Shown: in pieces, positions 15,799 through 23,671 of the stretch
Position numbering within the stretch: position 1 is the first letter of the stretch
How the letters are laid out: each line of letters opens with the position of its first letter
Assembly (NCBI GenBank): GCA_945865395.1
Contig: CAMBDT010000006.1
Span: forward strand, 1-33,691
DNA: 33,691 nucleotides
Source of the DNA: Acidimicrobium ferrooxidans DSM 10331
Lineage (GTDB): Bacteria; Actinomycetota; Acidimicrobiia; Acidimicrobiales; Ilumatobacteraceae
Direction: 5' to 3'
The notes under the pieces: model-generated
Databases searched by the model: none
The model's input: only the letters and a program-made list of their open reading frames with translations
Told to the model about the DNA's origin: nothing
Program-made: the position numbers and the translations under genes

Positions 15799-16427
15799 AA
15801 GTTTGCGAAGTAAACCTTTTTATGAATTTGGTAGTTGGACCAGAACCAGTCGTTGTTATGCCATTGCAGTGTCCAACTTGAAAGTGACGAAGCAACTTTG
15901 TCGTCGTAGATGCCCGCCCCCATATATAAGACGACGGTGTCGTAGACGCAGCCGTGCACGATGGCTGTCATCTTGGTTTCGTCGCGCGAAATTGTTTCAA
16001 CGATGATTTTGCGTTCGCCATCGCCGGGACGGGCGTAGATGTTGTTTTTTGCGTAGTCGCGCATCATCGTGGCGAAATCATCGCTGAACTGCGTGCCGAG
16101 AATCGTGAATTCGCCGACATCGCAACGTCTGGGTTGATAGCCGCAATCGCGACGCCACTTGACGAAGTCTTCGAACTTTTGAGCGACGAGATCGAATGGC
16201 GAAGCTGGTGACGTAACTGGCGAAGGCGGGGCTGGGGAACTGGTTTGTTGCGGGGCTGGCGAACTGTCTGGCGAACTAGTTGCTTGAGTCGCCAGCGAAG
16301 CAATCTGCGAAAAATGAAGTGTGGTGCGAGTGTTTGATTCGTTCGCGGTTACGCATCCGCAAATAACAAAACAACAGAGCGTTAACAGTGCGCCGAGTTT
16401 GCTCATGATGCGAAATTTGTTGTACAT
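15786..16427 (-). CDS. Hypothetical lipoprotein with a Pro/Ser/Thr/Ala-rich linker
   Basis: Start trimmed to MYNKFRIMSKLGALLTLCCFVICGCVTANES, with lipobox VICGC. Linker SSPDSSPAPQQTSSPAPPSPVTSPASP, then a globular C-terminal domain. Confidence 0.65.
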   Translation of the reverse strand: MYNKFRIMSKLGALLTLCCFVICGCVTANESNTRTTLHFSQIASLATQATSSPDSSPAPQQTSSPAPPSPVTSPASPFDLVAQKFEDFVKWRRDCGYQPRRCDVGEFTILGTQFSDDFATMMRDYAKNNIYARPGDGERKIIVETISRDETKMTAIVHGCVYDTVVLYMGAGIYDDKVASSLSSWTLQWHNNDWFWSNYQIHKKVYFANLCNT

Positions 16428-16542
16428 AGATGCAGTGTTTCTTGATGTGTGCGCGAGTGTGAAACTGTGCTGAAAATTACAAGAATGTGATGTTTTGTCT
16501 GTAGAGTAGATAAACCCCATTTTCAAGGATCTGCGAAATTCA

Positions 16543-18669
16543 ATGACCCAACAGCACCCCGAACTTGCCGATGAACAGCGGTTTGTCGACCATGCCTATG
16601 AGTGTTTAGAGCAGACGCGAAACGACGCGTGGCAGATTCGTGAGATGAACGAGGCGTCGACGGGCGGCACTTTTCAGGCGCGTTACGAACGAAATGCATT
16701 CGACGAAGTTTTGGTTGGTCGGTTGACGCAACTCGACTTGGGCGATGCCGCACTTGTTTTTGGACGAATTGATCGAATGACCGAATCGCCCGAAGTTTTC
16801 GAGAGTTTTCATATCGGACGAATTGCAGTCGCCGACTCGAATCGCGAGCCGGTTGTTGTCGACTGGCGCGCGCCAGTTGCTGAACCGTTTTATCGCGCAA
16901 CGGGTCGCGAGCCGATGGGTCTGGTGCGGCGACGACACTTTGCGGTGCAAGGGCGAGAGGTGCTCGGCATCGAAGACGAACTATTTGGTGCGGGTCATCT
17001 TGGTGTCGGTCACGACGAAGGTCTTGACGGCACACCAGCTTCTGGTGCACCACAGTTGCGTGGTTACAGCACGTTGCTAACTGTTTTGTCGCGTGGTCGA
17101 ACAGGTCAACTCGGCGACATCGTGGCAACTATTCAAGCCGAACAAGATGAAATCATACGATCGTCGCAACAAGGTGTGCTCGTCGTCGAAGGCGGCCCGG
17201 GCACAGGCAAGACAGTTGTTGCGTTGCATCGTGCGGCATATTTGCTTTATACATTTAGATTTCCGCTCGAAGATCAGGGTGTTTTGGTTGTCGGGCCGAA
17301 CCGAGTGTTCTTGCGTTACATCGAAAAAGTTTTGCCGTCGCTTGGCGAGGCTGGCGTCGAGCAAGTTGTGTTGGCCGACTTGGTTCGTGGTCACAGTTTT
17401 TCGGCGAAAGATAGTGAGAACGTTGCACGAATCAAGGGTGATTTGCGAATGGCAAAAATCGTCGTCAACAGTGTCGGCGATCGTCAACGCGCGTTGCATA
17501 AAGACGTTGAAATTGGTTTTGGTGCGGGCTACTTGCGATTAACTCGTGGCGAGTCGGCGACGATTGTGCGCGAGGCTCGACGACGCTTTCGTCGCCACAA
17601 CGCGGCACATCATTGGGTTGAAACCGAGGTCGTCACGGCGATGATCGCTTCGAGTCACAATCAAGAACTTGATCTTGAATCAACTCGAGATGCTTTGCGC
17701 GAGATCAAAGAGTTTCAAGCAGTCATCAACTACATGTGGCCCGTGCTGACACCCGCAGAATTGTTGCACGACCTTTATTCGTCTAAGGCGCTGATGCGAC
17801 TTGCAGCACAAAAAGTTTGTACGCCAGCAGAATATGAATCGCTGTATCGTCAGCGAGCGTTGAGTCTTGCTGACGCAAAATTCAGCGACGCCGATGTCGC
17901 CGTGCTTGACGAAGCGCTGGCGGTCTTGGGGCCGCGCCCGCGACGTAGTGGTCGAATCAATGAGGCCGACGAAATTCGCACATACGGCCACATCGTTATT
18001 GATGAAGTGCAAGATCTTTCGCCGATGCAGTTGCGAATGATCTCGCGTCGATCGTTGAACGGCTCGATGACGATTGTCGGCGACATCGCGCAAGCCACAT
18101 CGGCACACGCGCCAGCATCGTGGCAAGAAGTTCTCGCACACCTGCCAAAGAAAAATCCGTCGCGAATTATCGGTTTGACGGTGGGCTATCGAATTCCGAA
18201 ACAAATAATGGATCTTGCGACGCAAGTGATGCTCGCCGCCGCGCCAAACCAAGTTGCACCGGTGTCTGTGCGTGAAGGTGACGCCGCACCAAAATTTGTT
18301 CAGTGTTCAAGTGGCGAATTGTTGGCCAAGTTGATCGACGAAACAAATCGTCTTGTCACCGAATTGAGCGACGGCAACGTGGCGATTGTTTGCCCAGATG
18401 AGATGACCGAAGAAATCTGTCGTGCGCTCGATAGCGCCAAAATTGTTTTTGGTCGTGCAGGCGCCTCGGGCATCGAATTTGGCTTGACTGTGGTGCCGGT
18501 CAGTGTCATCAAAGGCCTCGAACTCGACGGAGTTGTTGTTGTTGAGCCCGCAAAAATTGTGGCTGCGCAAACTCATGGCTTGCGAGCTCTTTATGTGGCT
18601 CTAACACGATCGACACGCCGTTTGAGTGTTGTGCACAGTCAGGCATTGCCTGTCGCGATGACTAACTGA
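16543..18669 (+). CDS. helD: HelD-like UvrD/Rep-family ATPase (RNA polymerase-associated helicase-like)
   Basis: VVDWRAPVAEPFYRATGREPMGLVRRRHF, Walker A VEGGPGTGKTVVALHRAAYLLY, VIDEVQDLSPMQLRM, GDIAQAT, KGLELDGVVVVEP, LYVALTRSTRRLSVVHS. Confidence 0.93.
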   Translation: MTQQHPELADEQRFVDHAYECLEQTRNDAWQIREMNEASTGGTFQARYERNAFDEVLVGRLTQLDLGDAALVFGRIDRMTESPEVFESFHIGRIAVADSNREPVVVDWRAPVAEPFYRATGREPMGLVRRRHFAVQGREVLGIEDELFGAGHLGVGHDEGLDGTPASGAPQLRGYSTLLTVLSRGRTGQLGDIVATIQAEQDEIIRSSQQGVLVVEGGPGTGKTVVALHRAAYLLYTFRFPLEDQGVLVVGPNRVFLRYIEKVLPSLGEAGVEQVVLADLVRGHSFSAKDSENVARIKGDLRMAKIVVNSVGDRQRALHKDVEIGFGAGYLRLTRGESATIVREARRRFRRHNAAHHWVETEVVTAMIASSHNQELDLESTRDALREIKEFQAVINYMWPVLTPAELLHDLYSSKALMRLAAQKVCTPAEYESLYRQRALSLADAKFSDADVAVLDEALAVLGPRPRRSGRINEADEIRTYGHIVIDEVQDLSPMQLRMISRRSLNGSMTIVGDIAQATSAHAPASWQEVLAHLPKKNPSRIIGLTVGYRIPKQIMDLATQVMLAAAPNQVAPVSVREGDAAPKFVQCSSGELLAKLIDETNRLVTELSDGNVAIVCPDEMTEEICRALDSAKIVFGRAGASGIEFGLTVVPVSVIKGLELDGVVVVEPAKIVAAQTHGLRALYVALTRSTRRLSVVHSQALPVAMTN

Positions 18670-18670
18670 G

Positions 18671-19147
18671 TTAAAAGTTTTTCAGCGAATCAATAATTAG
18701 TGGCAAAAAGCGCAGCGCTTTGTCGGCATCTGCAGGGCGGTTGCGCTCAACAGAACTTTTCGCCAACGCCACGACGCGATCAAAGTCGGCGACGAGTTGA
18801 TCGCTTAGTTCGAGAATTTTCGGTCGAACTGCATCGCTAATCTGCAAAATCTGGTCGAGATGTTTGCCAGCGATATTGCGGTCAGATTTTTGCATCGCAT
18901 CGCTCAATGCTTCGACGCTTTGCAACATCTGAGTAAGCAGTTCATCGCGGCCAAGAAAGGGGTCAATCGTCGAGATTGTTTTTTCGGCTCCGCCGGTTTC
19001 GGCGTTTTGGTCGGTTGTGTTTTCGGCGAGAGTTGTAGGTGCCGACTCGTTGATCGTTGTCGCGCAACTTGTTGTCAGAATTGCCAGAGATGCAACTGGC
19101 AAAAGTATTGCAAGCGTCAACGAGAAGCGATTGAAAGCCACATTCAT
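18671..19147 (-). CDS. Small hypothetical lipoprotein
   Basis: N-terminus ...ASLAILTTSCATTINES (lipobox-like TTSC) with a helical C-terminal part. Adjacent to the dtxR-type gene on the same strand. Confidence 0.6.
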   Translation of the reverse strand: MNVAFNRFSLTLAILLPVASLAILTTSCATTINESAPTTLAENTTDQNAETGGAEKTISTIDPFLGRDELLTQMLQSVEALSDAMQKSDRNIAGKHLDQILQISDAVRPKILELSDQLVADFDRVVALAKSSVERNRPADADKALRFLPLIIDSLKNF

Positions 19148-19158
19148 GACGAACTGGT

Positions 19159-19839
19159 CTATTTTTTTGTCGTGACGAGCAAGCGACCGCTGATGAACGA
19201 GTCGATTACGGATGGTGCAGAAGTAGCAGAGTCAGACATCAGCACGCTGACACCACCGTCGCTGCTGCGGTTGGCGACCGTGCCAGTTCGCCCAGGAAAC
19301 ATTTTGTTGGCTTCGAGCATGTCGAGCACACCTGCAGTTTCTTCGAGTTCTTCAGAAATTCGCACGACGGTGAACGGGTCACCGACTTCGATCGTGTTTA
19401 GCGGTGTGAGCAAAACGCTGCGATGACCAGAGCCCGGTATCGGGTTGCCGTGCGGGCATGCCGTCGGGTTGCCGAGCATTTTTGAAAGTGCGACCTCGAC
19501 TTCGTCGTTTATGACATGCTCCCATTTGCATGCTTCGTGATGCGCAGTTGACCAAGACAAACCTAGAACGTCGATCAAAAAGCACTCGGCGAGCCGATGT
19601 CTGCGCACGATACCTTCGGCAAGTTTGCGACCGGTTTCGGTGAGAGCGATTCGTGGACCTGACAAATTGACGAGACCTTCGCTCTCCATGCGCTTGATCA
19701 TTTCTGAAACTGATGCACGAGAAACTTTCAATCTGTCGGCAATGCGGGCCTGGATTAGTTCGACGTGGTCTTCTTCGAGTTCAAATATGCATTCACAATA
19801 TTCTTCGAACGCTGGATGATGTTCGGTGTTTTGCTGCAT
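19159..19839 (-). CDS. DtxR/IdeR/MntR-family metal-dependent transcriptional regulator
   Basis: EEYCECIFELEEDHVELIQARIADRLKVSRASVSEMIKRMESEGLVN, LTETGRKLAEGIVRRHRLAECFLIDVLGLSW, CPHGNPIPG, plus a C-terminal SH3/FeoA-like part. Confidence 0.93.
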   Translation of the reverse strand: MQQNTEHHPAFEEYCECIFELEEDHVELIQARIADRLKVSRASVSEMIKRMESEGLVNLSGPRIALTETGRKLAEGIVRRHRLAECFLIDVLGLSWSTAHHEACKWEHVINDEVEVALSKMLGNPTACPHGNPIPGSGHRSVLLTPLNTIEVGDPFTVVRISEELEETAGVLDMLEANKMFPGRTGTVANRSSDGGVSVLMSDSATSAPSVIDSFISGRLLVTTKK

Positions 19840-19883
19840 GATGTCAGTCTATATCTCGCAAAAATTGCTGGTTCTTTGGTTCG

Positions 19884-20177
19884 TTACTGCGAGCTTTCGC
19901 GTTCTTCGCGCACGGCGGCTTTGACCGAATATTGCACGAGAATTGCTGGCGCGAGCACGATGCATCCGCTGATGAGTGAAATCGTGGCGACGCGACTCGC
20001 GTTTGGCGTGAAGTCGACGACAACACCCCAGACCACTGCGACCATTGACACACCAAAAAGTGAATAGCCGAGGTTTGTGGCGCGCTTTGCCCAACTTGAA
20101 ATTAGCGCTCGTTTAGCGAGAATCGGGTCGTGAACACGCTCGTGATCTGGATTATTGGGTTGTGTGCGAGAATCCAT
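19884..20177 (-). CDS. Small two-TM hypothetical membrane protein
   Basis: 97 aa with two hydrophobic segments (LGYSLFGVSMVAVVWGVVVDF and VATISLISGCIVLAPAILVQY). It fills the gap between flanking genes. Confidence 0.55.
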   Translation of the reverse strand: MDSRTQPNNPDHERVHDPILAKRALISSWAKRATNLGYSLFGVSMVAVVWGVVVDFTPNASRVATISLISGCIVLAPAILVQYSVKAAVREERESSQ

Positions 20178-20209
20178 AGCGTTGTGTTTATGTTACGGGG
20201 CAGTCATCG

Positions 20210-20941
20210 ATGGCGTTGAAACTTGAGTCAGATAACTCGGTGTTGATTGCCACGATTAATCGGCCTGCGCGAAAAAATGCGGTCGATCAAGAGACCTTGA
20301 CCGAATTGGCACAAGCGTTGAAACAAGCAGAGACGCAGTCGGCACGGGTTTTCGTTTTGACGGGTGCCGAAAAGACTTTTTGCTCGGGCGCAGATTTATC
20401 TGGCGTGCGCGAGACTCAGTTCACAGACGCGTTGCATAAATTGTTGATTCAACTTGCGAATTCGCGATGCGTGACGATTGCGGCGATTGACGGCCACGCG
20501 CTTGGCGCTGGTGCGCAACTTGCGATTTCTTGCGACCTGCGTGTCGCCACTGCGCGGGCAACAGTTGGCGTGCCTGCAGCGCGACTTGGTTTGGTCGTCA
20601 ATCATTGGACGGTCGAACGTTTGACGCGCGAATGCTCGTGGCCCGTTGCCCGAGCGATGTTGCTCGCGGCACGAAATTATTCTGGAGAAGAGTTAGCGAA
20701 TCTCGGCGCGGTGCATCGCATTGGCGATTTTGATTCAGCGCTTGCTTGGGCGCACGAAATTGCGGCGCTTGCACCACTCTCAATTGCTGGTCACAAGGCG
20801 GCATTGAACGCTTCGTCGCGCGAACCCGATATCAACGAACTAGTGCAACGAGCGCGAGATTATGCGTGGGCAAGCAAAGATGTTGACGAAGGTCGCGCGG
20901 CATTTTTAGAAAAGCGCGCAGCGAACTTCAAGGGTGAGTGA
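20210..20941 (+). CDS. Enoyl-CoA hydratase/isomerase family protein
   Basis: VFVLTGAEKTFCSGADLSGVRE, AAIDGHALGAGAQLAISCDLRVATARATVGVPAARLGLV. Confidence 0.92.
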   Translation: MALKLESDNSVLIATINRPARKNAVDQETLTELAQALKQAETQSARVFVLTGAEKTFCSGADLSGVRETQFTDALHKLLIQLANSRCVTIAAIDGHALGAGAQLAISCDLRVATARATVGVPAARLGLVVNHWTVERLTRECSWPVARAMLLAARNYSGEELANLGAVHRIGDFDSALAWAHEIAALAPLSIAGHKAALNASSREPDINELVQRARDYAWASKDVDEGRAAFLEKRAANFKGE

Positions 20942-21576
20942 TGATCGTTAGTTTTGCTGATGTAGTTGTTGTCTATGACAATTTTCCGGCGCTTGCAGGT
21001 GCAAGTTTTGAAGTTGCGAGCGGCGAAATAGTTTTGCTTCAGGGCCCGAATGGTGCCGGCAAAACAACATTGTTGCGCGCTTGCGCTGGCTTGTTGCCGA
21101 TTGCTCGTGGCACAGCCACCGTGCTGGGTTGCGACTTGAGCCTCGAGCGTTATGCGGTGCGCGCGAAAGTCGGATTGTTGGGTCACGCCAACGGATTGTT
21201 TCAAGATTTGACAGTTGCAGAAAATATGGCGTTCTGGTCACGATTGATCGGTGCATCAGATCGAGATGTCGAAACTGCGATGCAAATAATGGGACTTTCT
21301 GATCGTCTGAGTGCCACACGCGTGGCGAGTCTTTCGGCGGGGCAGCGCCGCCGATGCGCGTTGGCGACTTTGATCGTGCGCCGAGCACAACTGTGGTTGC
21401 TCGACGAGCCACACGCCGGACTTGATTCGCAGGGTCGCGACGAACTCGACAAGACGTTGCGTTCGGCGCGGGAGGCTGGGGCGACGGTCGTTTTTGCATC
21501 CCATGAAATTGATAGAGCACAAAATTTGGCGACACGATCTCTAACTGTTGTTGGCGGCGTGGTGACAGCGTCATGA
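20941..21576 (+). CDS. ccmA: Heme exporter ATP-binding protein CcmA
   Basis: Walker A GPNGAGKTTLLRACAGLLP, LSAGQRRRCALATL, LWLLDEPHAGLD, followed by ccmB and ccmC. GTG 20938 or ATG 20941 start. Confidence 0.9.
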   Translation: MIVSFADVVVVYDNFPALAGASFEVASGEIVLLQGPNGAGKTTLLRACAGLLPIARGTATVLGCDLSLERYAVRAKVGLLGHANGLFQDLTVAENMAFWSRLIGASDRDVETAMQIMGLSDRLSATRVASLSAGQRRRCALATLIVRRAQLWLLDEPHAGLDSQGRDELDKTLRSAREAGATVVFASHEIDRAQNLATRSLTVVGGVVTAS

Positions 21577-22280
21577 AAAATATTTCAGGCATTAAGGTCG
21601 CCAAAGGCAAAGTTGTGAGTGCCGTGTTGTTAAAAGACTTGCGAATTGAATTGCGCAGTCGCGTCGTGACGAACCAAGTGTTGCCTTTTGCCGGTTTGGT
21701 GATGGTGATGTTCGCGTTTGCCCTCGATAACGATGATGTTTTAGAGCGCGTTGCCGGCGGTTTGATTTGGCTGGCGACGTTGTTCTCGCTGTTCATGATT
21801 GTGCAGCGGTCGTTTGCGATAGATACAGCCGATGGTGCGCTCGACTCGTTGCGAGTTGCGGGTATTGATCTTTCGGCAGTTTTTTTCGGCAAGGCGATTG
21901 CGTTAGCACTGAAACTAATCGCACTTGAGATTGTTCTGATCTGCGGCGCCGTCCTTTTATATAGGGTCGAATTGAGCGCAAACGGTTTGGTGTTGTTGGT
22001 CACTTGCGTGCTTTGCGCAACGAGCGGATTGGCCTTCGTTGGTACTCTTTATGGCGGTCTCACTGCTGGCGCGAAAGGACGCGAAACTTTGCTTCCTTTG
22101 TTGTTGCTGCCGGTAGTGGCGCCGGTGTTAATTGCGGCAACGAGAGCCACCGAAGCGGCTTTTGGCAGCGGCGGTGCGCAAACTTCAGAAGGATGGGCAT
22201 GGGTTGGTTTGTTGACAGTTTTCGCCGCAGTGTTCGGTGTCGGTGGGTCGTTGGCATTCGGGCCGCTGATTGATGAATAG
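21573..22280 (+). CDS. ccmB: Heme exporter protein CcmB
   Basis: About 235-aa multi-TM protein (VVSAVLLKDLRIELRSRVVTNQVLPFAGLVMVMFAFA, LLPLLLLPVVAPVLIAATRATEAA) between ccmA and ccmC. Confidence 0.9.
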   Translation: MKNISGIKVAKGKVVSAVLLKDLRIELRSRVVTNQVLPFAGLVMVMFAFALDNDDVLERVAGGLIWLATLFSLFMIVQRSFAIDTADGALDSLRVAGIDLSAVFFGKAIALALKLIALEIVLICGAVLLYRVELSANGLVLLVTCVLCATSGLAFVGTLYGGLTAGAKGRETLLPLLLLPVVAPVLIAATRATEAAFGSGGAQTSEGWAWVGLLTVFAAVFGVGGSLAFGPLIDE

Positions 22281-22316
22281 TTTTGAATTTGTGAGAAATT
22301 TTTCAGGAGAGAAGAT

Positions 22317-23069
22317 TTGATGTCGCAAGTTTTGCAACGCACCTCACCAACTGGCACACGCGCGACACGAGTGATCGGCGCGACATCGATTTTGGTGATG
22401 GCATGGGTCGTTATCAGCGGCTTGCTATTGACCCCGCAAGATGTCGTGCAGGGCGAGTCGGTGAGAATCATGTATGTGCATGTGCCGTCAGCGTGGATTG
22501 CGTATCTCGCGTTCATTTTCACTGCAGTTGCGTCGGCGAGTTGGCTGATCAGCAAAAAACATTCAATGGGTTTCGATCGGTTCGCAGGCGCCTCGGCTGA
22601 AGTTGGCGTGATGTTCATGGCGATCACGTTGGTCACCGGCAGTTTGTGGGGTCGGTTAACTTGGGGCGAGTTCTGGCAGTGGGACCCACGCTTGACGACA
22701 ACTGCTTTTTTATTCGTTACATATATCGGTTATCTCGCGGTGCGACGCCTTGAAGGTTCGATCGAGCAGCGGGCTCGTCGTTCGGCAGTCGTGGCAATGT
22801 TGGCGGTGCTCGAGATACCGCTTGTGCATTTCAGCGTCGTGCTCTGGCGCAGTTTGCATCAGGGCGCGACGGTTTTGAATCCGAATGGTGATGTCAAAAT
22901 GGATGACTTGATGTTGTTCACTTTATTCAGCGGTGTAGTTGGCTTCACACTTGTTTTCATCTGGCTCGTCTTGCACCGCCAGCGCACGATGCTGCTTGTC
23001 GATGTTGCCAATAACCAGGGTCTCGATGCGGCGATTGTCGCACGACGCGCCGAAAGATCGGCAAACTAA
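22317..23069 (+). CDS. ccmC: Heme exporter protein CcmC
   Basis: IMYVHVPSAWIAYLAF and the WWD-type motif WGRLTWGEFWQWDPRLTTTAFLFVTYIGYLAVRR. Confidence 0.95.
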   Translation: MMSQVLQRTSPTGTRATRVIGATSILVMAWVVISGLLLTPQDVVQGESVRIMYVHVPSAWIAYLAFIFTAVASASWLISKKHSMGFDRFAGASAEVGVMFMAITLVTGSLWGRLTWGEFWQWDPRLTTTAFLFVTYIGYLAVRRLEGSIEQRARRSAVVAMLAVLEIPLVHFSVVLWRSLHQGATVLNPNGDVKMDDLMLFTLFSGVVGFTLVFIWLVLHRQRTMLLVDVANNQGLDAAIVARRAERSAN

Positions 23070-23204
23070 ATGAAAGACGCCGGTTTCATTTTTGGTTCAT
23101 ACATCGTGACTCTCGGGGCGATTTTGTTGTTCGCGGTTTCAACTCTGCGTCGCGCCAAGAAGTCGTCACATTTAGTGACAGACAAAGACAAGACCTGGTT
23201 GTAG
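23070..23204 (+). CDS. ccmD: CcmD-like small membrane protein (44 aa; absent from ORF track)
   Basis: Hand translation from ATG 23070: MKDAGFIFGSYIVTLGAILLFAVSTLRRAKKSSHLVTDKDKTWL*. One TM helix with a basic tail. Starts right after the ccmC stop and overlaps the ccmE GTG by 1 nt (TAGTG). Confidence 0.85.
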   Translation: MKDAGFIFGSYIVTLGAILLFAVSTLRRAKKSSHLVTDKDKTWL

Positions 23205-23671
23205 TGGACTTAACCCCGAGACCTTCAGAACCGTCGAAGAAACCGCGCAAGTGGTTGCCGATTATTTTGCTGTCATTGGTTGGTGTCGGCGGCATAGTGA
23301 TCGTCACCCAGTTTTTGACATCGGCGATCGACTATTACTGCAATGTCGACGAGATTGGCGTACGCAGTGGCTGCGAAGAGTCAACTCGATTGCGAGTGCA
23401 GGGCACCGTTGAACAGAATTCGCTACAGAAAACTGGCAGCAAAACCAATTTCGTGATGACGTTCAACGACAAGTCGATAAATGTCGTTTATTCTGGCGAC
23501 CCTGGCGGTGTTTTTCAAGAGTGCATCTCGGTCGTCGCTCATGGTCGAATGATTGACGGCACGTTTGAATCGAATCGCATCGAAGTTAAACACTCAAACG
23601 AATATGCCGAGAAAAACGCCGACCGTATTGAATCTTCTGGGAGCGCGGCATGTTCGCAAGCGCAGGGATAA
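23204..23671 (+). CDS. ccmE: Cytochrome c maturation protein CcmE (heme chaperone)
   Basis: One TM helix, OB-fold-like region RLRVQGTVEQNSLQ...VVYSGDPGGVFQECISVVAHGRM, and HxxxY heme-binding motif in VKHSNEYAEKN. Confidence 0.88.
   Translation: MDLTPRPSEPSKKPRKWLPIILLSLVGVGGIVIVTQFLTSAIDYYCNVDEIGVRSGCEESTRLRVQGTVEQNSLQKTGSKTNFVMTFNDKSINVVYSGDPGGVFQECISVVAHGRMIDGTFESNRIEVKHSNEYAEKNADRIESSGSAACSQAQG

Noticed and set aside
18860-19426. 188-aa plus-strand ORF spanning the lipoprotein and DtxR genes
   Set aside because: Antisense to a confident DtxR-family gene and a plausible lipoprotein gene, with no coherent domain.
20948-22003. 351-aa minus-strand ORF
   Set aside because: Lies antisense to ccmA/ccmB, which have clear motifs. 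The translation is compositionally biased (N, T, S, R rich) with no recognisable domain.
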